Source of the DNA: Castor canadensis
Lineage: Eukaryota > Chordata > Mammalia > Rodentia > Castoridae
Length of the DNA: 64,000 bases
Assembly (NCBI RefSeq): GCF_047511655.1
Contig: NC_133390.1
Location: 127,277,583-127,341,582 of the forward strand
Reading direction: 5' to 3'
Shown piece by piece: positions 11,022-21,350 of this stretch. The number at the start of each line of letters is the position of its first letter. The first letter of the stretch is position 1. The translations under genes were made by a program, and so were the position numbers. The notes below the pieces were generated by a model. The model did not search any database, was not told the origin of the DNA, and saw only the letters and a list, made by a program, of their open reading frames with translations.

Positions 11022-11031
11022 GATGACGCAG
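11022..11031 (+). promoter_or_regulatory. CRE/AP-1-like half site
   Basis: The string gatgacgcag contains the tgacgca core seen in CREB/ATF and NRF-type sites. It lies in the CpG island. A short motif like this occurs often by chance. Confidence 0.2.
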
Positions 11032-12076
11032 GCTGGTGCCGGCGGCTTTGGCCACGCGGCTCCCGAACTCGCCGCGCGGGGCCCTTGCCTGTTCCACTGA
11101 TTACAGCACGCCCGGGAGGAGGCTCCGTCCCCGAGGCTTGGGATCGGAGGGGGGGACCAAGGCGAGGGCGAAATGGCCCGATGACAAAGGAAATGTGATC
11201 CCCCTTCGCTGCCAAGGTTTCAGAGAGGACGGACGTGAGGAGGAGGAGGGGCGCGGGGCGCGCGCGGAGCTCGGATAGCATTGCACGACGGCCCGCGCGG
11301 AGCGGGCAGCGGGTACATCTAATATCTTCCTGCCGATGAATAATTCAGGGCGGCCCGCGGGGACCTGCGGCCCCGCGCTGCAGCGCGGCTAAGCCGGAGG
11401 GGAAGGAGTGCACGAGAGGCGCCCAGGCCGGGCCGGCCGAGGCGGGGACACGAGGGTGCCGGGCCGCGTGGGGCGCGCGTGCGTGTTAGCTCGGGTTGCC
11501 GCGGCCCGGCTGGGCCGGCGGGCGCGCGGGAGACTCGAAGCGCGTGGGACGCGCGTGCGTACTGCACGCGTGCGGCCCCGAGGCCGGGCCAGCACGAGGT
11601 GCAGCTGCGCAGGGGCCGACCGCCCTGAAGGGGAGGCTGCGCCTGGTCGTGCGCAAGGCCCGACCGCTGCACGCCGGGCCACCCAGGAGCCCCTGGCCGC
11701 CGCGTCATGCGGCGGGGCGGCCGGCGTCGCGCCGGGGGACACCAGCTTGGCGACGCGCTGCTCCCGCCTTCAGGAGTTTGGGGCTCCTTCCTCCTCCAAG
11801 AAGAGACGAAATCCGTTTAGCGAAAAGCAACACACCAAATACTCGTGCAACCAAATTCTGCTCTCGCCGGGACTGGATTCCGCCGTGGACTCTGAATTTG
11901 GGGGCTCCTCGGCTAGCGCGGAGCGAAGCCCCAGCTGCTCCAGGGAGTAGGCTGACCTCCCAGCCCTTGCTCGTCCCTCGCGTGCCGGGGCTTGTCCCGG
12001 CCTTCCCGCTTGGAAAGGCACGCGGCCCCCACGACCTCCGGGAGGAATCCGTGTCTCCCCTGCATAGTGGCATTTA

Positions 12077-12175
12077 ATGCCTGTAGTGTTGGGCCCGGCA
12101 GCGCGCAGGCCGGACGTGGCGAGGCCGAGGGGACAGCGTCGATCGGGTGTCGGCTCCCGGATTGCAGGCGCCTAA
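12077..12175 (+). other. Candidate upstream ORF 1 in the TRIM71 leader (32 codons)
   Basis: ATG at 12077 (taatgcct) opens a 32-codon frame ending in TAA at 12173-12175, 107 bases before the TRIM71 ATG and in a different frame. It matters only if transcription starts upstream of 12077, which the sequence cannot show. No protein family is recognised. Confidence 0.3.
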
Positions 12176-12178
12176 TCG

Positions 12179-12196
12179 ATGCGTTTTTGTGAGTGA
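12179..12196 (+). other. Candidate upstream ORF 2 in the TRIM71 leader (5 codons)
   Basis: ATG at 12179 (cgatgcgt) is followed by four sense codons and TGA at 12194-12196. It begins 4 bases after the stop of upstream ORF 1 and ends 86 bases before the TRIM71 ATG. Depends on the unknown transcription start. Confidence 0.28.
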
Positions 12197-12282
12197 GTCG
12201 GTGGCTCCCCCACCCGCCTCGGCCGCTCTCTCCTCCTTCTCCTTTTCCTCTCTGGTCTCCTCCCTCCTGGGCCGGCTTGCAA

Positions 12283-13122
12283 ATGGCTTCGTTCCCCGAG
12301 ACTGACTTCCAAATCTGCCTGCTGTGTAAGGAGATGTGCGGCTCGCCCGCCCCGCTTTCCTCCAACTCGTCCGCGTCGTCGTCGTCCTCCCAGACGTCCA
12401 CGTCGTCCGGGGGCGGCGGCGGCGGCCCGGGGGCGGCGGCGCGCCGCCTGCACGTCCTGCCCTGCCTGCACGCATTCTGCCGCCCCTGCCTCGAGGCGCA
12501 CCGGCTGCCGGCCGCAGGCGGCGGCGCTCCTGGAGAGCCGCTGAAGCTGCGCTGCCCGGTGTGCGACCAGAAAGTCGTCCTCGCCGAGGCGGCGGGCATG
12601 GACGCGCTGCCTTCGTCCGCCTTCCTGCTCAGTAACCTGCTTGATGCCGTGGTAGCCACGGCCGATGAGCCGCCGCCCAAGAACGGACGCGCGGGCGCCC
12701 CAGCGGGAGCGGGCGGCCACAGCAACCACCGGCACCACGCGCACCCGCGCGCGGCCGCCTCCGCGCCGCCTCTCCCTCCGCCGCCGCCGCCCGCGCCTTC
12801 TCGTTCGGCTCCGGGCGGCCCCGCCGCCTCCCCGTCGGCGCTGCTTCTGCGCCGGCCCCATGGCTGCAGCTCGTGCGACGAGGGTAACGCGGCCTCGTCG
12901 CGCTGCCTTGACTGTCAGGAGCACCTGTGCGACAACTGCGTCCGCGCGCACCAGCGCGTGCGCCTCACCAAGGACCACTACATCGAGCGCGGCCCGCCGG
13001 GTCCCGCGGCCGCCGCCGCGGCGCAACAGCTCGGTCTTGGGCCGCCCTTCCCCGGCACGCCCTTCTCCATCCTTTCGGTGTTTCCTGAGCGTCTCGGCTT
13101 TTGCCAGCAGCACGACGACGAG
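12283..13122 (+). CDS. TRIM71: TRIM71 (LIN-41) exon 1: RING, B-box 1 and start of B-box 2
   Basis: First coding exon of an E3 ubiquitin ligase and RNA-binding translational repressor, a let-7 target active in stem cells and early embryos (family knowledge). The 280 codons start [16 protein letters not shown] zinc ligands are visible as C12, C15, C61, H63, C66, C69, C91 and C94; the first two ligand pairs are separated by a Ser/Gly/Ala-rich loop (about residues 20-54). A disordered Ala/Pro/His linker follows (about 125-190, with a run of seven prolines). B-box 1 uses C195, C198, C208, C211, C216, C219, H223 and H232. The exon ends in FCQQHDDE, giving C274 and H277 of B-box 2. The start is chosen by family match; the frame is closed upstream by TGA at 12190-12192. 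The Kozak context has G at +4 but C at -3. The donor is GAG|gtgagt, phase 0. Only the N-terminal third of a protein of usually about 850-870 residues is in this window. Confidence 0.97.
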
Positions 13123-15534
13123 GTGAGTGCGGGCGCGGCTTCGGAGAGACTGTCCAGGGGGTGGGGTGGTGCGTGCGTGTGTGCTCCACGCGGGAAGCAG
13201 TGCCCGTTTCAGGCTTGTTTTGTCTCTGGGTTTCGTGGCAGTCGTTAGTATCTAGTAGGTTATGGCCTGAAAAGACCCAAATTCTGGTGTCCCCCTTTGC
13301 TTTACTGCGTGGCAAAGCGTGACACGATTGATCTGGGGAGGGGAGGTGTGTGTGTTGATGGGTTGTGGGTTCCTTGTGCGGCCCGCCGGAGGCCTCCGAT
13401 CGCGCGGAGAGGGCTCACCTTCTCTCATTTTTGTTTGTAAACCTCTCGGATTGTTGGGTTTAAGACGGTCATGGATCGGGAGGAGAGTTGCGTGGATGTG
13501 TGTGGAGTACATGTGCGGGTGTAGATGTGCGGTCCACGTGCGCGCTGGGCGGGGGGTGACTTTTTGTTGTCGTTTGGACAGCGTGGCAGTCGCTGCGTCC
13601 TTGTGTTGGTAAGGCGACGCCTGTAGATCTTGGAGGGCCAAGGGGCTGCCGTGTGGAGCCCTTATCTGTGCGTAGCTATTGCACGTTCTATGTAAAATTG
13701 TGTTGTGGCCCCTGAGCTCTCACGGCCAGTTGCCGTTTGGCTTTCTGGGCCCACGGCTGCACCCTGAGGTAGAAGGCGAGTCAGGACGACCTTACCCATT
13801 CCCTAAATCACCTGAGACTCTGGTGCTGCTCCCGCCGTCCCTACGAGGAACCGGTTTCCCTGGTTAGGAAGTGTCCCCACCCTGCTCACACACAGGCTGT
13901 ATTCGCCTTGGGAAAATCCGGAGCTGCTACACGCAGCTAAAGCTGGGCGTACAGCAGTCTTTGGGCTTGATTCCGCTCTTTGGGCAGTCGGACAAACCTT
14001 TTCCGCTTTGGTACCGGGCCGGTACCATCTTGTACCTGCTCCAACCCACTGGAGGCTGGGGACCAGAGGGTTTGAGAAGCAGACTGCTTGAAAAAGGGGG
14101 TCTGTGACATAAACACATGGTCTTAGAGGTTTGGTGTGTGATCGCCACAATCTTGCCTTGGGGTGGGGGTGAGGGGGAACAGGAGATGCAGAGGCTTTAA
14201 AAATTCTGCGGGATTCGGAGCGGGACAACTGGTGCCGAGTACTGTTGAAGCCAGCACCGCGCCGCAGCCAAACCTGTTATTGGGGGAGGAGGGCGGAGCT
14301 ATTGCCTGATAGCCTTAAGCCGATTTCGTTGATTGGAAAAAAGTTGAAATTCTAATTTTCAGTGAGCGCCTCCCTCTTCAAAGTTCCGTCCTAGTCTGAA
14401 GCTTGGGGGGTGGGGGGCCTGGCTGCCTTAAACTTTGAATGGGTCTCACAGTTAACTTATCTTCTGGGTGAATGTTCTAGCCTGTTCTTTTAGAAAATTC
14501 TAGGAACTGAAAGATGGAGCCAGTTTCCCTGCAGATTAGGATCGAATGGAGAGCGGGGGAAGGGAGAATTTGCCTCCTGGGATGGGCATTGAGTGTGTCA
14601 CTTTTTATTTTTATTCCAAGTTAAAGGATCTACTTTTGTGTCTTTGGGCTAAAATTGTAGATGCTCAGCATTGCCATATTTAAAACCATTGAAACTGTGT
14701 GGGAGGGCTGGAAGTGCGAAGTGGAGCTCTCCTCACCCAGTGAGGGACCCGGATGCTCTCATGTCACTGTTTAACATGTGCTGTGATAGGTTGTGGTTGT
14801 TTAGAAAGCATTAAACTACTAACTAGGTTGTTAAAACAAATATCCCTTAAAAACAAAAATCTACTGTTTTGACCAAGATTCTACTTCTTGTTGGGTTTTT
14901 TTCATTTACACAAGAAAGCTTGGAAAGTATTAGATTACTGGATTTAGAATGCTAGGAAGTTGGAGTTTAAAGGTGTCAAACCAACCACGAAGAAGGCTAT
15001 GGGAGAAAAAACAATCCTCCCCCTCAGTAGCGAGGTTCTTAAAGGCTGTCTGAAGTCTTCCCTTTCTTTGGATGGGAGTGATCATTAACGGTTTCAGAAT
15101 ATTGTTCCTTTAAAAAGCCATTGCCTGTGGCTGGGAAGGGGCCCTGTCTTGATGGTGACACACTGGACCCCTAAATCCATGTGTTTATACGTACCCTCTA
15201 CTCCCGTTTTTAAAATATGCTGCTTCGCTGAGTTGCTTCCCTTGTCAACAAATTACTCCATTAAGTAATTTGGGGCGCCTTTTCCTTTGGGTAACTGATG
15301 CCACCTGACTTGGGAAGGAGGCCGGAATGCCTACTATCATGTCCAGGAAAAGGCTGCCTGACTGGGGAAGGCTGCGTTCCTTAAGCCTCGGCTCTGGAAT
15401 GACTCCCCAGGACTGGCCAGTGAGGCGGGGTGTGTGACTCTTGGCGTGAAGCGATCTAAAAGGGGGCAACGGGTTTGCCAGTGATGAGCTGGTTTACTTT
15501 CTAGCTAACACACAGGGTTCGAGGCTTTAGCTGT

Positions 15535-15740
15535 TCTGGGGAGGGCGCGCGGAAGCTGCGCGGCCGCGGGGTCGCCGGGAGCCCGAGCCGCCTGCGTCCC
15601 CGACGCTGTCCGGCCGGCGGCTGCCCGCGCCCACTCGCGCGGCCCTGGAGAAAGGCGCTGCCAAGAGGCGCGTGCGCCCGCTGCTCACTCGTTGCCTTTA
15701 CGTTCTTTTCCGCCTTTTGGCTCCCTGTGACCACGGAGGA
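15535..15740. promoter_or_regulatory. Secondary CpG-rich block inside intron 1
   Basis: About 200 bases packed with CpG (gcgcgcggaagctgcgcggccgcgg and on to cgcgcggccctgg) stand in AT-richer sequence 2.4 kb after exon 1 and separate from the main island. Includes a NotI-type gcggccgc. Candidate alternative promoter, enhancer or insulator. The 97-codon antisense frame over it (15501-15794) resembles nothing known. Confidence 0.55.
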
Positions 15741-16264
15741 CGCGCGCTCTTTGCTACCTTGGAGGCGACACTGGGAAAGAAAAGAAGTCTGCATGTTCAG
15801 TGTCTAAAGGAACCGGTAAATGGCAGGAAACGGAGCAGAGTTTGAACGTGTCCAGGCCCCCCAGGAAAGGCTCTGTTATTCATGGTGACATAGTTGCCAT
15901 CTTGAGTCAAGGGAGACAGTGTAGCTGGGCCCCACAATGTTCCCATAGGCAGGTCAGTCAGGGACTGGGATTTTGCTGAACCCCTTGGACTGAAGATGGG
16001 ATGCTGGTGCCGATGCCATTTATTCAGTCGGTAGTTGCAGCTCTAAAATGCTAGAAATCCCACCAGATGTGACCCTGAATGTGGAATCTTCTTTGGACTG
16101 TGGTCTCTTAAAACCTATGCTCAAACCTATCCGATCTCAAGTGAGCAGTCTCTCTGGTCGACTGCATTTTATCTTGAATCTCATCTTTTTAGGTGTGCTT
16201 ATACCCATTGCACACAAGATTCTTTTTAAATTATATGCATGTTTTGTGTAAACTATAAAACTCA

Positions 16265-16286
16265 TACCAAAATACGTATTTTGGTA
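16265..16286. repeat. Perfect 22-bp palindrome
   Basis: The half taccaaaatac is followed immediately by its exact reverse complement, centred on 16275/16276. No spacer. It could extrude as a small cruciform or bind a dimeric protein; nothing more can be said from sequence. Confidence 0.85.
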
Positions 16287-16329
16287 CAAAATACAGTACA
16301 ATTTTATTTCTTGTGCTACATGTCAAAGT

Positions 16330-16436
16330 AGATTTTTTTTTTTTGTTATAAGACAGTCTCACTTATGTATCTTCTGCCTTCTGGTGCTGAGAATGCTAGG
16401 ATTATAGACAGATGTATGCCACCATGCTCAGTTCGT
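16330..16436 (-). mobile_element. SINE, B1 monomer
   Basis: T13, then acagtctcacttatgtatct to ccaccatgctcagtt. First SINE after exon 1. Confidence 0.6.
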
Positions 16437-16977
16437 AGCTTTCTCGTTAAAAGAATGATTATAGACACCGGTAAAGAGCTTTCTTTCCTACCTTTATCCA
16501 TACATTGACCTGTAGAGGTGACTGGATATAGCTAAAGTTGGTGAAATTCATGGTAAACTTTGAATTTCTACAAAAAAGTGGGATTTTCACTGGGATCCCA
16601 TTGATTCAGAGGTGTATCTATTTATTTAATAAGCTCACAGGAGAGAACTAATGGGAATGACTGGATGGAAAGATAACCTTTCCAAAGTAACACAGGTCGC
16701 TACTTTGAATTTTAGCAGCTGTAAATTTTTAAGAAAATACTTGATGAAACTGTATGAGAAGAGAAATAAAATGAATGTTCATTATTGATATGTTAATTGC
16801 TCTCTGAATATAATTCAGCCATTAAAAAGTCATTCTTGAGCTGAGTACTTTCATTAAGGGCAATAAGGACCTGTGGAAGTGGGCCATAGCTAGTTTGGCA
16901 TCTTGTACTCTGGTCATATTGCGGTTTCTTGGTGTGTCAGGTTGGTCTGGGGACCTTGTCACAATATTAAAGTTGTT

Positions 16978-17072
16978 TTTTTTTTTGTTTTTTTTTTTTT
17001 GGTGGGACTTAGGTTTGGACTTAGGGCTTCATGCTTGCAAAGCAGGCCCACTATTGCCACTCCTCCAGTCCT
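16978..17072 (-). mobile_element. SINE, ID-like half, 'tggactggagg' lineage
   Basis: T-rich head, ggtgggacttaggtttggac, gcttgcaaagcaggcccact, ctccagtcc. Confidence 0.7.
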
Positions 17073-17739
17073 TGAAGCTGTCTTTCTCAGGGATTGTGAG
17101 ACTGCATAGACTTGGTACAGTGAAGTCATGTTGGGAAGACAGTGGGCACTTTCTTGTAGATTTCTGGGCTTTATTTGACATTACTGTATGTTCTTTACCA
17201 TTGACATTTTCAAAATTAAACACTCACTGTTTTTAATAGTGAGATCGCAAAAGTGTTTGAAGATTGAGGAAAATTGCTTTTTTCCACCCCTGTCCTATTG
17301 TATTTGTATGTACTATTTTTAGAGTCCTTTTTAGAGGCTGTAAAATGTCTAGGCTCCTAAAGCATTCCTTAAAATAGATGCAACATTCTCCTGACAAGTA
17401 AAAATTTGGGCAAATTTTTGCTTCAGATTTTTTTTTTTGTCTTTTTCATTTGAAAAAAGGCCCTTTTACTTGTGCATATATATCGAGGGAGTTCTTGTGG
17501 AAGCCATAAATAAGGAGGTGAAATGGCCAAAAGGCTTTTGGTGTTGAAGTGGTTTCTAGATTAGAAAGTGTTGGCAATTTTCATTTTTTGGTGATTGTGG
17601 AGCTCTGAAATCTGTCCCCTTCACCTGCTGAAAGTCACATGGTTTGCATAATCTTGCCATTTCCTGGTCTGATTTTTAAAACAAGCCGAGGTTTATTTCA
17701 ACTGTATGCATTCTTAGTAACCTGTTAGGACTGTTTTGG

Positions 17740-17820
17740 TGCTTTTTTTTTTTTTTGGGTGGAACTGGGGTTTGAATTCTGGGCTTCTTTTGCAAAGCAA
17801 GCCATGCCTCCAGTCCATTT
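17740..17820 (-). mobile_element. SINE, ID-like half, 'tggactggagg' lineage, internal deletion
   Basis: ggtggaactggggtttgaat and gcctccagtccatttgg. Confidence 0.7.
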
Positions 17821-18164
17821 GGTGTCATTCTTCATAACCTTTAAGCAAAAAATTGAAATGAGTCTTAATATGCAGGAAGTTTCAAAATGATATTCCCACT
17901 CCCTTCCCTCTACAGCAGTAACAGAATTACAGGCCTGTCTTAGGCTGTTTTTGCCATCTTGGTTTTGGAAAAGCAAAAAAGTAAGACACTGAAGAATTAC
18001 AGTTGCCTCAAGGGAGCACAGAAGCTATCCAGGACAGTCCACTCTTTCTCCCTTTTTTTCTCCTTTGAAGCACAGTTCCTTGGACGAGGGAGCTTGACCC
18101 ATCTTTCCTCTTCACCTGAAGGTGACCTTCTGCTTGTGCAATACCAAATTACTCCTCTTCTTTT

Positions 18165-18265
18165 GAGTCTATTTTGTTCTGGTTATTTTGGAGATGGAGT
18201 CTCTCAACTACTTGCCCCAGCTGGCCTCCAACCTCGAATCTCCTGATCTAAGCCTTCCAAGGATT
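18165..18265 (-). mobile_element. SINE fragment, B1 half of 'tggactggagg' lineage
   Basis: ctattttgttctggttattt then tggagatggagtctctcaac. Confidence 0.65.
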
Positions 18266-18869
18266 TTTTATTTGTGCCCACAAACTAAGTTGATCAAAAT
18301 CAGATTGACTGCTTTGATTGACAAGTCTCTTACTTGTTAACAGCAAATTTGGGAAAACAGTGAAGACATCTTGGGAAGAAAAATGGGCACTTGAAGGCTT
18401 TATTCAATATTACTGTATTTTTTTTAATCATTGACATTTTCAAAATTAAGCACTAGTTTTATTTGAAATAGCAAAATCTTGAAAGTATTTGAGTAGAACT
18501 GTTAGTAGCAAATTTGGGTGGAGTGAGCAGCCGTTTGACTTCACCTCTTAGATGCCATCTCTTGCTTCCCTGGTGTTGCAGATGGATGTAGCTTGCTTTT
18601 GTACATTGAGTGAATGAAATGGGAAAATCCCAACTCCTTGGTTCATTGTCTCTCACCCAAACCCCACAGATTTTGAGGGTTCCATATTCAACTAATAATA
18701 GACTAGTTATGTTTTCATCCTTAATATTTTCGACTAAACACAGATGGTAGTTCCTACTTGAGATCAGTTCCAGACTGATTCCAGTTTTGTTATCCATAAG
18801 CGCAGAAAACTAACAGCCAGTTGTAAATTGTTGAAAATAGTTTCCTACACAGATGCCTTTTAGAAATGG

Positions 18870-18972
18870 TGTTTGTTTGTTTGTTTTGGTAGGACTGGAA
18901 TTGAACTCAGATGCATGCTTCCAAAGCAGACAGGCACTCTTATCTACTTCTTGAGCTATACCTCCAGCCCAG
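18870..18972 (-). mobile_element. SINE, ID-like half
   Basis: (gttt)n head, ggtaggactggaattgaact to gagctatacctccagccc. Confidence 0.75.
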
Positions 18973-19074
18973 AAATGGTGATCTTTATGATAAAGTTACT
19001 GCTTTCAGTAATTGCATGTTAGCAAATTGAAGTTGTGATTGTTTGGGGATTTTGTTATGAAGAAGAGGTTAACT

Positions 19075-19415
19075 TGTTTGTGAAATGGAACCCAGGGCCT
19101 TGGGCGTGCTAGACAAGCTCTACCAATGAACTGTAGCCTCCCAACCCTTTTCTTTATTTTTGTAGTACCTGGACTTGAACTCAGGGCCTGCACGTTGAGC
19201 CACTCCACCAGCCCTTTTTTATGTAGGTTTTTTTTGAGATAAGGCCAGGCTGGCTTTGAACCATGATCCTCCTGATTTCTGCCTCCGGAGTAACTAGGAG
19301 TAACTAGGATTATAGGGTTGAGCCACCAGCACCTTGCACTCCAACCCTTCTTTTTGGGGATGGGGTCTCCCTCCTGAGTGCTGGGATTACAGTTATATAC
19401 CACCATATCTGGCTA
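19075..19415 (-). mobile_element. Nested SINEs: dimer inside an older ID-B1
   Basis: Older ID part 19075-19150 and older B1 part 19340-19415 are separated by a short-form B1-ID dimer (about 19153-19338). ccaaccctt occurs on both sides as a likely target duplication. The dimer holds a 10-base tandem repeat (gtaactagga twice, near 19290). Confidence 0.65.
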
Positions 19416-19716
19416 AAAAGGGATTGATTGTTGATTGTGATCATTTACAGGAATAGGGCTTGTGCAAAATGGCATGTTCTCTCACCACTCACTGAGTCTG
19501 TAGCAGAGAACTGTAGAATGAAATAGACTGAGAACTTGCCCTCGTGTTTTTGACACCCTGTGAATCTTGGGGGTTTTGGCTTAGCTTTGGAGCATGAGTG
19601 GGTTGGGAACCCTTGGGAATGCCTAAACACCAACTGCATCCTTCAGTTACATATGGATGGTTTGGCTAGCCTTTTCCTTCTATCCTTAACCATTTGTAAG
19701 GTTAAAATATGTTTTC

Positions 19717-19808
19717 CAGCCAGGAGCAATACCCCTGAAATCCCAAAGGCTGAGGCAGGAGGATCTCAAGTTAGAGGCAGGACTGGGTTACATAGTGAGA
19801 CCCAATCA
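19717..19808 (+). mobile_element. SINE, B1-like
   Basis: gaaatcccaaaggctgaggc then aggaggatctcaagtta, a proto-B1-type copy. Confidence 0.65.
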
Positions 19809-19861
19809 GCAAATCTCTGCTCAGATTTTGCTGCTAAATATGGACCTCCTGACTACTCCAG

Positions 19862-19960
19862 AAGCACAGATTTTGTTGGGGGGATGGGAGTGGAACCTAG
19901 AGCCTCTTGCATGCTATGCAAATGCTGTGCCCCTGAGCTACACCTCCAGTGGAGACACAG
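19862..19960 (-). mobile_element. SINE, ID-like monomer
   Basis: gatgggagtggaacctagag to gagctacacctccagt. Confidence 0.6.
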
Positions 19961-20244
19961 GTATTTTTAAAAGAGAACTGTGAATGAAGTGGTGTCAGCA
20001 GTCATTATTCCAGTGTGTTGGACATTTAAAGGAAGCCAGTTTAAACTATATCTGCAGATTCTGGTCTGGGATCAATGCCAAAGGGAGGGAGACAATTTGT
20101 TTACTTATAACCACTGGTAGGCTTGCACTGAATGCCTCCTAGAAAGAGTGCATGCTTAGAAAAGCATGGGCAAGGAAGGTAGATATGGTGTGAAGAGAAT
20201 TTTAGTAGTAGTAGAAAAACAGAAGATTTCAGATGAGATGTTGT

Positions 20245-20490
20245 TAGCAGCTTAGGCAAATGCCCTACCACCTAAGACACACACCCCCAGCCAACAACTT
20301 TTTTTGGTGGATGTGGGGTTTGAACTCAGCGTCCTGTGCTTGCTGTGCAAATACTATACTATGTGAGCAGCATGGCCCCAGTCTTTTTTATTTTTTTTCC
20401 TCTTTGAGCCAGGATATCACTGCAGCCAGGCTGGCCCCCTGCACTTGAGATTGCAGGTGGGCACCACCACACCTCAGTATTTCTTTCAGA
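20245..20490 (-). mobile_element. SINEs, ID-like fragments plus B1
   Basis: ID end (accacctaagacacacaccc), a second ID (gtggggtttgaactcagcgt) and a B1 (gagccaggatatcactgcag). Confidence 0.6.
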
Positions 20491-20524
20491 AGTTGACTTT
20501 AGTTGGTTTTACTCGAACACTCTG

Positions 20525-20685
20525 ACATCGTGGTTCTAGGTTTAGATTCTGCTTCGCTTCTGTTCTCATCTGTGATAGGAGGGTAACTATGCAGCCGTGT
20601 GAGGATTAGAGAGAACACATGCACAGTGTCATTGCAGTGTCCCAACACTGCAAGCCATTGTAAATATTAGTGATAGCAGACCCCC
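20525..20685 (+). mobile_element. MIR element, decayed
   Basis: ggtttagattctgcttcgct, tctcatctgtgataggaggg and gtgtgaggattagagagaac follow MIR in order. Ends near an oligo-C/oligo-G hairpin (cccccc, 8 bases, gggggg). Confidence 0.55.
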
Positions 20686-20734
20686 CCCATCACAGGGGGG
20701 AGGCAGTAGTAACACACTTTCCATTTTCAGTATT

Positions 20735-20885
20735 AGGAAATGTGGCAGAGGTGTGCAAAACCCTCTACCTCTGAGCCATTTCCACAGCCCTTTTTACTTG
20801 GTTTTGAGAACAGGGTCTCACTAAGTTGCCCAGACTGGCCTTGAAGTCACAGCCTCCAGTGCTGGCTGGCATCACTGCCCCCAGT
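20735..20885 (-). mobile_element. SINE, ID-like fragment plus B1
   Basis: ctacctctgagccatttcca, then gagaacagggtctcactaag. Confidence 0.6.
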
Positions 20886-21004
20886 TAAAATGTTGGGTTC
20901 TGATGAACTTTTTTCTTTACATTATCATATAGGTACATACAGAAATTTTGTGATGAAAGGGTGAAGAGTTGCTTGGGAAAGTGCCTGCAGCTTTGGTTTA
21001 ATTT

Positions 21005-21180
21005 GTGGTTAGGACTTGTGTTTTCAGTTCAAGTGTTGCCCTGCAGTAGCCGTGTGACCTTGGACAAATCACTTAACTGGCCTGATTTCTGACTGGGTAC
21101 CCAGAGATAGGAGTGGATGCCCCTTGGGGAGCTGTAATTTACATGTGAGTACTTTGAAAGAGCTAAAAGAATCATGACTT
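21005..21180 (+). mobile_element. MIR element, decayed
   Basis: gtgtgaccttggacaaatca then cttaactggcctga is the MIR core in sense orientation. Confidence 0.6.
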
Positions 21181-21251
21181 AAATATCCTGAAAAAAAATC
21201 TGACTTCAGTTTTTTTCTGCAAAAGCAATACAGTTAAAAATCCCTTTTCAT

Positions 21252-21350
21252 GAAACTGCTGTGCTCAGCTGTAAATCCCAGATGAGGAAGAAGGAGGGTC
21301 TCTGGTTCAAGGCCAGCCTGGGCTAGGCAGTCAGACTCTATCTCAAAAAC
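21252..21350 (+). mobile_element. SINE, B1-like
   Basis: aaggccagcctgggctaggc then agtcagactctatctcaaaa. Confidence 0.6.

Larger units (their letters stand above)
10220..13640 (+). promoter_or_regulatory. TRIM71: CpG island with TRIM71 promoter, 5' leader and exon 1
   Basis: CpG density rises sharply from about 10220, is very high from about 10560 to 13200, and fades by about 13640. The flanks are ordinary AT-richer, CpG-poor mammalian sequence. The island spans roughly 2 kb upstream of the start codon, all of exon 1 and about 500 bases of intron 1. No clear TATA box at a sensible distance from the start codon was seen, which fits a CpG-island promoter. The transcription start cannot be read from sequence alone. 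Very long GC-driven open frames on both strands here are by-products of composition. Confidence 0.85.
13641..16329. other. SINE-free 5' part of intron 1
   Basis: About 2.7 kb with no SINE, L1 or MIR that I can recognise, apart from the CpG block at 15535-15740 and a 22-base palindrome at 16265. Contains an 8+1+8 inverted repeat at 14010-14026 (ggtaccgg, one base, ccggtacc). No coding frame is convincing. Repeat depletion next to a developmental promoter suggests regulatory content, which is inference. Confidence 0.5.

Noticed and set aside
11408..12077. Overlapping + strand open frames upstream of TRIM71
   Set aside because: Composition-driven frames in the CpG island, no recognisable domain, some with non-ATG starts.
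12193..12282. In-frame 30-codon extension upstream of the TRIM71 ATG
   Set aside because: It has no ATG (opens at GTG after an in-frame TGA) and the known family start is the ATG at 12283.
10588..13113. Long antisense open frames over the CpG island (10588-11097, 11319-11742, 11913-12725, 12172-13113)
   Set aside because: Stops are rare in GC-rich DNA; the proteins are Arg/Ala/Gly/Pro-rich shadows with no family features and overlap exon 1 of TRIM71.
13123..13248. Continuation of the exon 1 frame past the donor
   Set aside because: The donor gtgagt is strong and the exon 2 protein joins exactly at that point; the extension is intron sequence.
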